Shown here: positions 8,618 through 16,262 of the stretch, in pieces
How the letters are laid out: every line of letters begins with the position of its first letter
How positions within the stretch are numbered: position 1 is the stretch's first letter
Origin: Hyphomicrobiales bacterium
GTDB lineage: Bacteria; Pseudomonadota; Alphaproteobacteria; Rickettsiales; JACKKO01
Assembly (NCBI GenBank): GCA_024236395.1
Contig: JACKKO010000001.1
Coordinates: 124,001-188,000 of the forward strand
Direction: 5' to 3'
DNA length: 64,000 nucleotides
Made by a program: the position numbers and the translations under genes
The notes under the pieces: model-generated
The model's database searches: none
What the model saw: only the letters and a program-made list of their open reading frames with translations
What the model was told of the DNA's origin: nothing

Positions 8618-9676
8618 ATGGCAACGATTGAAAAACGCCAGTCGGATTCCGGGTCATCGTACCGCGTGAAAGTGCGCCTGAAAGGCCACCCCATCGAGAC
8701 CGCCACCTTTGAACGCCTGACCGACGCCAAGAAATGGGCGCAGGCGACCGAAGCCGCCATACGGGAGGGGCGTTACTTCAAAACATCGGAGGCACGACGG
8801 CATACGCTGGCCGATATGATAGACCGCTATATGCGCGATGTGCTGCCCACCAAGCCTAAAAGCGAAGCCAAGCAGAAAAACCAGCTTATCTGGTGGAAGG
8901 ATGCCATTGGTGCCTACACGCTGGCCGATGTGACGCCCGCCATGATTAGTGAACAGCGCGATAGATTGCTGAACGGTATTACCTACCGGGGCACAAAGCG
9001 CAGCCCGTCCACGGTGGTGCGCTACATGGCCGCGTTATCGCATGCCTTTACCATTGCGGTACGGGAATGGGGCTGGCTGGAGGATTCCCCAATGCGCAAG
9101 GTGCGAAAGCCCAAGGAGCCGCGTGGCCGTGTGCGGTTTTTAAGCGATACGGAGCGCGAGAAGCTGCTTACGGCATGTGCAGTCTCCGAGAACCCGTTTC
9201 TCTACCCTGTGGTGATTCTGGCGCTTTCCACAGGGATGCGCTACGGGGAGATTATGCACCTGACCTGGGACGATGTGAATACGGAACAGGGTTATGTGAT
9301 TCTGCACGAAACCAAAAACGGGGAACGCCGCCGCGTGCCGCTGGCGGGCCGGGCGCTGCAGGAGGTGCGGGCGCTGGCCAAGGTGCGCCGCATTGATACC
9401 GTGCTGCTTTTCCCCGATGCCAGGAAGAACCAGCCCGCCTCCCTGCGCCGTGCGTGGGATAAGGCGGTAGCGGCAGCGGAAATAGATGATTTCCGCTTCC
9501 ATGATTTGCGGCACAGCGCCGCCAGTTACCTGGCGATGAACGGCGCCAGCCTGGCGGAGATTGCCGAGGTGCTGGGACATAAAACGCTGCAAATGGTGAA
9601 GCGCTACAGCCACCTTTCTGAAGCCCACACCGCCAGCGTGGTGGCCAAGATGAACGAGAGGATTTTTGGGGGGTGA
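8618..9676 (+). CDS. Tyrosine recombinase/integrase
   Basis: 352-aa site-specific recombinase. The N-terminus (1-60) looks like an arm/AP2-like DNA-binding domain; residues ~60-160 form the SAM-like core-binding domain. The catalytic domain shows the Arg in STGMRYGE, HDLRHSAASY (His-x-x-Arg), LGHKT (His) and the nucleophile Tyr in VKRYSHL. ATG 8618 follows an AGGGGG ribosome-binding site; the open frame from 8579 lacks one. Position immediately inside attL and orientation away from the tRNA are usual for tRNA-integrating elements. Confidence 0.96.
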   Translation: MATIEKRQSDSGSSYRVKVRLKGHPIETATFERLTDAKKWAQATEAAIREGRYFKTSEARRHTLADMIDRYMRDVLPTKPKSEAKQKNQLIWWKDAIGAYTLADVTPAMISEQRDRLLNGITYRGTKRSPSTVVRYMAALSHAFTIAVREWGWLEDSPMRKVRKPKEPRGRVRFLSDTEREKLLTACAVSENPFLYPVVILALSTGMRYGEIMHLTWDDVNTEQGYVILHETKNGERRRVPLAGRALQEVRALAKVRRIDTVLLFPDARKNQPASLRRAWDKAVAAAEIDDFRFHDLRHSAASYLAMNGASLAEIAEVLGHKTLQMVKRYSHLSEAHTASVVAKMNERIFGG

Positions 9677-9677
9677 A

Positions 9678-10691
9678 ATGGATGTAACGGAATATAAAGA
9701 GCTTTTTAGTAGAAAAGTGCTATCACCTCGTGATGCTGCATATATCTTGCTAAGAATATATCCACCTGAAACACCTGCCGAGGATGTGTGGGATATTTGG
9801 TGTATATACACAGAAGAAGAGTATAATGAGTTGAAGTTAACAGCGAATCTAACATATGAACATATACATACGTACGAACATCTAAAAGAAAGAATGGAGT
9901 ACCTAGCCAAAGAAATGGGCCTAGTCTTTGGATTTTGTACAAACGGCATTAATACAGAACGTTTTTGCCAATGGGCGTATGACAGCTTCTTCTTTCTGCC
10001 AGAAGAATTTATCCAGGCAGCTAGAAAACTTGAATTTGATATAGAGGATAATAAGTGGATAAATCTTGGGTATGAACACTGGGCTCGAATGGATGCCTGG
10101 ACAGTAACAGTTTTTTTGAAATTATTATGTAGAGTGCCGCTAGCTAATATAATAAGCAGTGATGACCTTAGTATTCTAAAAAAGATTAAGCCCAAAAACT
10201 TTAGCCAATATTATAAACTTCGGGATGTTTTGTACAGTAGTTATCTAGCGGGCAAAATACGTCCGTTAGGTGAGGAACGAGGGTATTCTGATAAAGAGTT
10301 TAACGAGGTATCTTTTAATATTCTAGAGTTATTAAATTGGACAAAAAGTAAAAAATTGAATTTTCTTCCTCCCAAGCTACTGGAATTTACAGAGAAATAT
10401 CATTCATATGGCAGCGGGTACAAAGAACTAAGCTCCGATAGACATGAAGAAAAAACGCTACGCCCAAATCAGCGGCATCGTGAAAGATGTAGGGCAATTG
10501 CTGCAATGAAATGGGCAGCTAATCAAAGTATAACAATTACTGCGATGACAGAAGATAGCGATATTATTAATTTTGGCTGTGAAGGAAAACTGTATCGTGA
10601 TAGCGACACAGTCAGAAATTGGATAAAAGACCTCTGTCCATGCCCCAAACCAGGACGTCCCCCCAATAATAAAATACTTGTTAATGCATAA
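9678..10691 (+). CDS. Unrecognised protein with C-terminal HTH-like segment, AT-rich
   Basis: 337-aa acidic protein beginning 2 bp after the integrase stop, with GGGGGG as its ribosome-binding site, so it is probably cotranscribed with the integrase. The first 250 residues match nothing I recognise. The last ~80 residues ('HRERCRAIAAMKWAANQSITITAM' split by helices, then YRDSDTVRNWIKDLCP and PGRPPNN) resemble a C-terminal segment found in other mobile-element hypotheticals, possibly DNA-binding. It is clearly more AT-rich than the integrase, suggesting a separate origin. Confidence 0.75.
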   Translation: MDVTEYKELFSRKVLSPRDAAYILLRIYPPETPAEDVWDIWCIYTEEEYNELKLTANLTYEHIHTYEHLKERMEYLAKEMGLVFGFCTNGINTERFCQWAYDSFFFLPEEFIQAARKLEFDIEDNKWINLGYEHWARMDAWTVTVFLKLLCRVPLANIISSDDLSILKKIKPKNFSQYYKLRDVLYSSYLAGKIRPLGEERGYSDKEFNEVSFNILELLNWTKSKKLNFLPPKLLEFTEKYHSYGSGYKELSSDRHEEKTLRPNQRHRERCRAIAAMKWAANQSITITAMTEDSDIINFGCEGKLYRDSDTVRNWIKDLCPCPKPGRPPNNKILVNA

Positions 10692-10803
10692 AACCCCCTT
10701 TTTACGCCAGTAAGGGAATTTTAATCAATACACCAATGCACTAATCTCCTTGTGACGGTACAACGTTGTGCTGTTTTGTTTAATACCACAGGGAGACCTA
10801 TCA

Positions 10804-11016
10804 ATGACCGAACCTACCACGAAACTGATTCCCGTTACCGAATGGAACCACCACCACAGCTGGCCGCCCGCCGGGGGCTTGCGGCACCTGATTTTTAACG
10901 AGCATGCAAATGGCTTTCATCAATGCGTCCGGCGCATTGGGAGGCGCGTGCTGATTGACGAAGCCGCCTTCTTTTGCTGGGTGGAGGAACAAAACCCTAA
11001 GGAGGTGCAGAGATGA
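10804..11016 (+). CDS. Small AlpA/excisionase-like DNA-binding protein
   Basis: 70-aa protein with the pattern LIPVTEWNHHHSWPPAGGLRH, then GFHQCVRRIGRRVLIDEAAFFCWVEEQ, typical of small winged-helix excisionase/AlpA regulators in integrative elements. ATG 10804 follows GGGAGA. It probably directs excision or controls the integrase. Its stop overlaps the start of a 38-codon frame by 4 bp. Confidence 0.75.
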   Translation: MTEPTTKLIPVTEWNHHHSWPPAGGLRHLIFNEHANGFHQCVRRIGRRVLIDEAAFFCWVEEQNPKEVQR

Positions 11017-11129
11017 GTAAATCCCCGAAGGTGTCGCAGCGGAGTGTTTTGGACGACCGCCGCTGCAACACCACTCCCACAATGCATAACATGAAAGGAG
11101 CAGCCAATGCTACCCGTACACACGAATGA
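11013..11129 (+). CDS. Possible 38-aa leader-like small protein
   Basis: Frame starting ATGAGTAAATC with a strong GGAGGT ribosome-binding site and a 4-bp ATGA overlap with the upstream excisionase-like gene. The product has no recognisable features. It may exist mainly to couple translation into the next gene, whose start (11107) lies inside it. Evidence is the ribosome-binding site and coupling only. Confidence 0.4.
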   Translation: MSKSPKVSQRSVLDDRRCNTTPTMHNMKGAANATRTHE

Positions 11130-11301
11130 TTGCAACTATCACAATGACCTTCCCCTCTTTGTCCACGCCCGCGCACGCAAAGGGCGGGTAAAGGATTTGT
11201 CTAATGCCGAACGCTTCCTGATGCGTGCCTATCACGTGCGCCCTGCGCTTGTTAGCACCATTGCCGAGGCCGCCGGGCTGGGAGGGTGCTGTGATAGATA
11301 G
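11107..11301 (+). CDS. Small hypothetical island protein (64 aa)
   Basis: Preceded by AAAGGAGC, a good ribosome-binding site. Contains 'LSNAERFLMRAYHVRPALVSTIAEAAGL', a predicted helical segment that could be a partial HTH. It overlaps the next gene by 11 bp, in a chain of nested small genes. Function unknown. Confidence 0.5.
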   Translation: MLPVHTNDCNYHNDLPLFVHARARKGRVKDLSNAERFLMRAYHVRPALVSTIAEAAGLGGCCDR

Positions 11302-11590
11302 GAACGCTATTATCGTGATTATCGTCTATGAGAACGGTGAATGCAGGGAATACCATCTAACCGGCCGGGTGGGGCAAACCATCCACGCGCTGGTGATGGC
11401 GGGCAGGCAGGGCGTGACCGCGCTGGAAATGTCCTCCTGGGCGCTCAGGCTGGGGGCGTATATCCATACATTGCGTCACCGTTACCAGCTGGTGATTCAT
11501 ACAGTAATGGAACCGCATGAAGGCGGTATGCATGCGCGGTATGTGCTGGAATCTCCTGTGACGATAGCGCGCCTGGAAATGCAGGATTAG
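11291..11590 (+). CDS. Small winged-helix-like protein (99 aa)
   Basis: GTG start at 11291 preceded by GGAGGG; the ATG further upstream at 11225 lies in the overlapping gene and is not supported. The product has a basic C-terminal half with 'LEMSSWALRLGAYIHTLRH' and HTVMEPHEG, a helix-turn-helix-like arrangement seen in small phage/island regulators. Likely DNA-binding; target unknown. Confidence 0.55.
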   Translation: MIDRNAIIVIIVYENGECREYHLTGRVGQTIHALVMAGRQGVTALEMSSWALRLGAYIHTLRHRYQLVIHTVMEPHEGGMHARYVLESPVTIARLEMQD

Positions 11591-11658
11591 GGAAAACTAC
11601 TGGCTGGGGTGGGCGCTTGCCTGCCCCACCACAAAAACAGAGGTGAAATTGAGGCGCA

Positions 11659-12144
11659 ATGGCGGCAAAGATTCATGGTGAGCTAAGCCGGGTCAGTAAA
11701 ATACCCAAAGACACACGCTGGGTGGTGGTAACGCAGGAAATGCTCTTTTCCCCGGCATGGCGCGGTATGAGCATTAATTGCCGTCGCCTGATGGATTTCC
11801 TGATGCTGGAACATATGGCACATGCGGGGACGGAAAACGGCAATCTCTACGCCACCTATGACCAGCTGGAAGCGTTTGGCATCCCCCGGCGGCTTGTCCA
11901 CCGCACGTTAACCGAGGCGGAGCGCTTAGGGCTGGTGCTGATTGAGCGCGGGGGCAGGAAGAACCAGTACCACACCCACCCCACCCGCTTTACCTTAACG
12001 TGCTATCCAGCGCTTTACGCGGACAGCACCGGGCGGCGGCTTTATGCGGAGGCGGGTCACCAGTGGCGCAGAACCACCTGGGACGACGTGACGGCCATAC
12101 GGGCGTGGATGCAGCGCCGGAACCAGAAAACACGCGTCACATAG
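11659..12144 (+). CDS. Winged-helix island protein (161 aa), possible replication/regulatory role
   Basis: Basic protein with a central region 'NLYATYDQLEAFGIPRRLVH' followed by RTLTEAERLGLVLIERGG, a good match to a winged-helix fold used in plasmid/phage replication or regulatory proteins. The C-terminus is Arg/Thr rich. It closes the small-protein block of the element; a 130-bp gap without a gene follows, before the convergent cassette. Confidence 0.6.
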   Translation: MAAKIHGELSRVSKIPKDTRWVVVTQEMLFSPAWRGMSINCRRLMDFLMLEHMAHAGTENGNLYATYDQLEAFGIPRRLVHRTLTEAERLGLVLIERGGRKNQYHTHPTRFTLTCYPALYADSTGRRLYAEAGHQWRRTTWDDVTAIRAWMQRRNQKTRVT

Positions 12145-12275
12145 TGGCACTCTGACAGTGTATGTTCGTGAACTTTTTCAGTGCCATTTAATGGGGGTTT
12201 AATGAGAGAAATGCCAGAAAACCCCCAAACCGCTCAGTGTACGATATGGCACCCCTTTATATATTATGGGGGTAT

Positions 12276-13403
12276 TTATTCCTGATACAGATATTCCTTT
12301 ATGGCATACCCAGAGAGTGCATTGAGGTAGTCATCCAAAGGCACCATTGCCACGCACGGCATGGCCCCGGTAGGTAGAGGCCCTCCCATGGCCAGTTTTT
12401 TTGCCAATAGGATGGCAGGGATGGTGGGGATATGGGGGCCATCGCCATTTTTGGCAATGATATACCACGTAATGGAGTGGGATTCCCCGTTGATTCTTTT
12501 GCCCTGTATGCGCATAAACATGCCGCCATTTTCGGTGCCAAGCCAGTCAAGCCAGTGGCTGGCTTTGAGTAAAGCGCGTGCATGTCTGGGTAAATGAAGT
12601 GGTATCCCCAGCCGCACCAGCCAGGAAAGTGCCCAAATGCCCAAATGTGCCAGCGTGCTTTCCATCCCGGCAGAGAAACGGATCGATTGGATGCCATAAC
12701 GCTCCGGTAGCACGTCTAGGTCTGGGATATCGCAGTTAGCCATCCAGCGCTTGCCGAGTTCCGGGAACGGTTGCCGGTAAATATCCTGCCAGCCATAGCG
12801 GGTTTCCGACGTGCCATAAGCGGGGGTTAATGGCTTGCCGACATAGGTAAGAATACCTTCAGCGGTGGCCAGTCCACGGCTGGCTTTCTGGCCGGGACTG
12901 ATACCATAGGTGAGTGTATCAATTTCAGAAAACGCGCCCTTGTACTTTTCCAGCACCGCTGAAGATAGGCCCGGTACTGTACTGGCTCCACTGATGATAG
13001 AAATCCCGGCCTTTTTGGCTTCGGAATCCAGCGTTGTTATGCCGGTGACAAATGTCCGTGCATCGGCCAGGTCGATATAGTGTACGCCGTGAGTAATACA
13101 AGTTCTGGCGATGCTGTAGTCGCTGGTCTGGAACGGGCCAACGGTGTGAATGACGATGGCAGGCTTGTGTTGTTCCAGCTGTTCAGGCAAAGACTGGGTA
13201 ACATCAAAAATAGCAGTGCTTACTAAGTGTTGGGGAAGCGTGGCGGCGAGGGTACTCGCTTTCTCCAGGCTACGCCCGGCGATAATCACCGGGATGCCTG
13301 CTTTCGCCAGTGAAGTACTGATACGGGCGCCGAAATTGCCGTAGCCACCGAGCACCATGACGGGGTAATCACGAGACAATACGAAACTCTCCATCATACC
13401 CAT
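12276..13403 (-). CDS. Saccharopine dehydrogenase-like NAD(P)-binding protein
   Basis: About 375 aa. The N-terminal Rossmann fold shows VMVLGGYGNFGARIS, and AGRSLEKA follows; 'HTVGPFQTSDYSIARTCI' and 'GVHYIDLADARTFV' are typical of the saccharopine dehydrogenase/trans-acting enoyl-reductase family. Substrate unknown. The start is uncertain: ATGs at 13403, 13397 and 13394, and a TTG at 13379 with GGAGAG 7 bases upstream, are all possible; each overlaps the upstream DUF4166 gene. In other bacteria the two domains are often adjacent or fused. Confidence 0.8.
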   Translation of the reverse strand: MGMMESFVLSRDYPVMVLGGYGNFGARISTSLAKAGIPVIIAGRSLEKASTLAATLPQHLVSTAIFDVTQSLPEQLEQHKPAIVIHTVGPFQTSDYSIARTCITHGVHYIDLADARTFVTGITTLDSEAKKAGISIISGASTVPGLSSAVLEKYKGAFSEIDTLTYGISPGQKASRGLATAEGILTYVGKPLTPAYGTSETRYGWQDIYRQPFPELGKRWMANCDIPDLDVLPERYGIQSIRFSAGMESTLAHLGIWALSWLVRLGIPLHLPRHARALLKASHWLDWLGTENGGMFMRIQGKRINGESHSITWYIIAKNGDGPHIPTIPAILLAKKLAMGGPLPTGAMPCVAMVPLDDYLNALSGYAIKEYLYQE

Positions 13404-13971
13404 ACACCTTGCCAAAGAGGGGGTGCATGATTTCCATCTTCATATAAAAACGGTTTTCGGATAACGGCACTTCCTCTGCATAGGCCGTACCCAGTACCCA
13501 CTCAATGGGTAGAGGAATGAGTGCTCTAAAGAGCTTCCAGACATAACCGGCATGGTGCAACATCACCTTTTCGCCATCCCATTCATAGCGGATACGCCAC
13601 CCTATGCCAAACCGCATGAACTCCACCACGATATTGTCCTTGATCTGCAGCATCCGGGAAAAGAAATGATGCGGGGCACGGTCGGTAAAATGGAATGTGC
13701 GGTCGAAACAAAAGCGTGCAGAATTTTTCTCACTTCGGTAATGCACCGTCACCGGCACGTTTTTTGCCTGATGAGGCACCAATGTGCCGATGAGCTGAAA
13801 CAGGGGTGAAAACATTACCGCCAGCCAGGAACGCTCAACATTCATGATTCCTTCCACAGTCAGCACATCATCACTAAAAGGGCGGTTCTGATAATGGATG
13901 CGCATTACCGGCGGCAGAGCGTTCCACTGATGCCCAAAGATGGCTTTAAATGTAGGTGTATCCTTATTCAT
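13369..13971 (-). CDS. DUF4166 domain protein
   Basis: 200-aa protein with FKAIFGHQWNALPPVMRIHY at the start and RTFHF, ENRFYMKMEIMHPLFGKVYGYDGEF near the end, matching DUF4166 as I know it. The family's role is unknown but it accompanies saccharopine-dehydrogenase-like proteins. Overlaps both neighbours (8 bp upstream, ~35 bp downstream), indicating one operon. Confidence 0.75.
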   Translation of the reverse strand: MNKDTPTFKAIFGHQWNALPPVMRIHYQNRPFSDDVLTVEGIMNVERSWLAVMFSPLFQLIGTLVPHQAKNVPVTVHYRSEKNSARFCFDRTFHFTDRAPHHFFSRMLQIKDNIVVEFMRFGIGWRIRYEWDGEKVMLHHAGYVWKLFRALIPLPIEWVLGTAYAEEVPLSENRFYMKMEIMHPLFGKVYGYDGEFRIVS

Positions 13972-14383
13972 CCTGCAAGAACCTTCCGTTCAGTTCAGGG
14001 GTGGGCACCATGCATGCCTCTTTTTTGCCGAACCAGTGATAGCGGTTCCGGGCTACCCAATCATAGAGTGCATCCCGCCAGCTACGGGGCAAAATGACAA
14101 ATATATAGCACACACGCCACAGGCTGCGCAGGTGGTTGAGAATAAACAGCACGGCATCGCTTCTGGTCAGTACCGTTTCTTCGTAAATAAGCAGGAAGGT
14201 CTCCTCCATGTCACTCGCAGTGAAACCATGTTTTTGTACTAACCGCTTGCCCACACTGGACTGAATGGGGGCAAAAAAGAAAAAAGCTTCAGGGTCACGC
14301 CGGATGATAAACCGGACATCCCATTCGCACAGGTTGCACACGCCATCGAATAAAATAATTGCCTTCTTTTCCATATAAGGCAT
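13964..14383 (-). CDS. DCC-family thiol-disulfide oxidoreductase (DUF393)
   Basis: About 139 aa. The signature FDGVCNLC near the N-terminus is the DxxxCxxC motif that names the DCC family; 'FFFAPIQSSVGKRL' and a C-terminal 'YDWVARNRYHWFG' segment also fit. Putative redox enzyme, partner unknown. Start 14383 or 14374 cannot be separated. First gene of the reverse-strand cassette; the DUF2269 gene diverges from it with a ~35-bp gap. Confidence 0.82.
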   Translation of the reverse strand: MPYMEKKAIILFDGVCNLCEWDVRFIIRRDPEAFFFFAPIQSSVGKRLVQKHGFTASDMEETFLLIYEETVLTRSDAVLFILNHLRSLWRVCYIFVILPRSWRDALYDWVARNRYHWFGKKEACMVPTPELNGRFLQDE

Positions 14384-14417
14384 AGCATAGTTCCAAAACC
14401 GGCAAAGTGAACACATT

Positions 14418-14880
14418 ATGGACTACCTTCTCCTGAAATGGCTGCATATCCTTAGTGCGACCATTCTCTTTGGCACCGGGCTTGGCAGTGCATTTTATAT
14501 GTTTATGGCCAATCGCCGGAGGGAGCCGACCGGTATGCACTTCGCCGTGTGCCATGTGGTCATTGCGGACTGGCTGTTTACCACCCCCGCCGTGATAGTG
14601 CAGCTGGTAACTGGCGTAGGGCTGGTACATGTGTTGGGTCTGGAATTTAGCGAGCCATGGGTGTTTTGGGGGGCTGTTTCTCTATTTCTTTGTCGGTGCC
14701 TGCTGGTTGCCGGTGGTATGGATGCAGATTCAAATGCGGGATATGGCCAGGCATGCGGTGGAAACAAACACAATATTGCCCGCACGGTACTGGCGCATGG
14801 AGCGGATGTGGGTTATACTTGGGTGTCTGGCGTTTGCCGCAGTGATAGGGGTGTTCGTTCTCATGGTGTTTAAGCCGTAG
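14418..14880 (+). pseudogene. DUF2269 integral membrane protein, frameshifted
   Basis: The first frame encodes MDYLLLKWLHILSATILFGTG.. up to WVFWG, and the rest of the family (FLYFFVGACWLPVVWMQ.. ending LMVFKP) continues in the +1 frame. The break falls at a run of six G (14668-14673); one G fewer would restore a ~153-aa four-helix protein. The intact family member is usually near DCC/DUF4166 genes, as here. It is either a real inactivation, slippage-tolerant expression, or a homopolymer sequencing error. Confidence 0.8.
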
Positions 14881-14892
14881 TGGACACAATTG

Positions 14893-14902
14893 GTCACGTG
14901 AC
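14893..14902. promoter_or_regulatory. Palindrome GTCACGTGAC upstream of a hypothetical gene
   Basis: Perfect 10-bp palindrome 43 bp before the start at 14945, in the short gap after DUF2269. It could be an operator. Occurrence by chance cannot be excluded. Confidence 0.25.
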
Positions 14903-14944
14903 TGTGATAGTTACTTAATGATTTCGGTAAAAAGGACGGATGCA

Positions 14945-15559
14945 ATGCAGGACTTAATGAAAATTGCGGGTGCGATAAATGAAGAACTTCCGTTTCAGGA
15001 AGAATTGAACCAGCTCATCATAATTGCTCACAGGGAGAATGCAGCACTCAGAAATAAGGTGATTAAGCACGTAGCAGGAAAACTAACCGCAGGTGATACG
15101 CCCTCTTTCCGCATTATGGGGTACATAGAGGGATTGGGTGTGGATTATACCCGCTATTACGGGGAAGAGTCATTTAATGCCATTGGATATTCTATTATGG
15201 CAACACCGGAACTCTCAAAAATTCATCCAACAGACGAGGTGCTTGGTAACATCCGGATGCGGCTTTCCGGGGTGTTGGGGAGCTTGTTTTCTGCTGCAAC
15301 AAAAAAGCGTACGATTAATTTTGATACCGGAGATTTTGTTCCCGGTGAGTTGCTTGAAGAGGGAATGACGCTGATTGATGCCATACTGGAAAAGCTGGGT
15401 AAAAAGGGTATTTCATCCGAGGAGAAAGTCAAAACAGCGCGGGATGCCGTGGTGGAAAAAATCTATGCCGTTATTGCCGAAGAAATAGAGCAAGCCAAAC
15501 AAAAAGCAGCATTAGCAGAGAAACACAGTATCGGTAGCAAGGGTGGAAAACCCCGATAG
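14945..15559 (+). CDS. Hypothetical protein (204 aa)
   Basis: Starts MQDLMKIAGAINEELPFQEE with AAGGACGG as ribosome-binding site; an earlier in-frame ATG (14918) has none. The protein is mostly helical, with a short hydrophobic region around 'IRMRLSGVLGSLFSAATKKR' and a Lys/Gln/Ala-rich C-terminal helix ending in a basic GSKGGKPR tail. I recognise no family. It sits with other island cargo and is followed 11 bp later by a zinc-ribbon gene. Confidence 0.65.
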   Translation: MQDLMKIAGAINEELPFQEELNQLIIIAHRENAALRNKVIKHVAGKLTAGDTPSFRIMGYIEGLGVDYTRYYGEESFNAIGYSIMATPELSKIHPTDEVLGNIRMRLSGVLGSLFSAATKKRTINFDTGDFVPGELLEEGMTLIDAILEKLGKKGISSEEKVKTARDAVVEKIYAVIAEEIEQAKQKAALAEKHSIGSKGGKPR

Positions 15560-15570
15560 AAGATAGCGGC

Positions 15571-16179
15571 ATGGGCGGTATGGGTTCCGGGCAATGGTAT
15601 CGCTGGGATAGCCGGGATACGGTGGAGGATTATTGCAGCCTGCGTATCGGTTATCTGGTGCGTAAGGGGTATATCGCCAGGGGAACGCGGCAGGTGGGGC
15701 GGTTATGCTGGGAGGCAGGCGACAGTACGCTCGCCACCATCCGTTTTGAGAGCAATCTGCAGGATGGTGCCTTGCCCTATTTCCGGGTGATGTATGGCAA
15801 TGCCAGCAACGGCAAACACGATGATTACATGATACGTCTGGTGGCCACAGTGCCCCATTATGGCGGGGAGCGGTGGTGGTTCCAGTGCCCGCATTGCCGC
15901 CAGCGGGTGGGGGTGTTGTATCTGGGGGCGGAACGTTTTGCCTGCCGGACATGCTATGGTTTGGCATACCAGAGCACGCGGGAGACCCCGTCTATGCGCT
16001 ACCTACGCCGCGCCCGCACGCTGCATAAACGCTTAGGGGGTGATGGGGACGTGGACTGGCTGCCCAAGCCTAAAGGTATGCACTGGCACACCTACGAGCG
16101 CCTTCTGGCTGAAATGGAGGCCTACGAAGACGCATCATTTGCCGGGCTGGCGCAATGGGTGCTGGGGAGGAGTGGGTAA
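15571..16179 (+). CDS. Zinc-ribbon mobile-element protein (202 aa)
   Basis: Starts MGGMGSGQWYRWD, a start common to short hypotheticals of mobile elements. It has two CxxC pairs (CPHC near residue 110 and CRTC near 128), forming a zinc ribbon, followed by a basic helical C-terminus. Function unknown; nucleic-acid binding is plausible. ATG 15580 is an alternative start. Confidence 0.75.
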   Translation: MGGMGSGQWYRWDSRDTVEDYCSLRIGYLVRKGYIARGTRQVGRLCWEAGDSTLATIRFESNLQDGALPYFRVMYGNASNGKHDDYMIRLVATVPHYGGERWWFQCPHCRQRVGVLYLGAERFACRTCYGLAYQSTRETPSMRYLRRARTLHKRLGGDGDVDWLPKPKGMHWHTYERLLAEMEAYEDASFAGLAQWVLGRSG

Positions 16180-16262
16180 AGTATGCACCCACCCCAAGCA
16201 ATTAACGAATAATTAACCAAAAGTCAGGTATACTTATCACTTTGTCATAACGAGTATAGTAT

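Noticed and set aside
9140..10195. 351-codon reverse frame over the integrase and its neighbour
   Set aside because: Antisense to the integrase catalytic motifs, no family match; treated as a shadow.
14629..14880. A separate 83-aa membrane gene
   Set aside because: Its sequence continues the DUF2269 family from the upstream frame, so it is the second half of one frameshifted gene.
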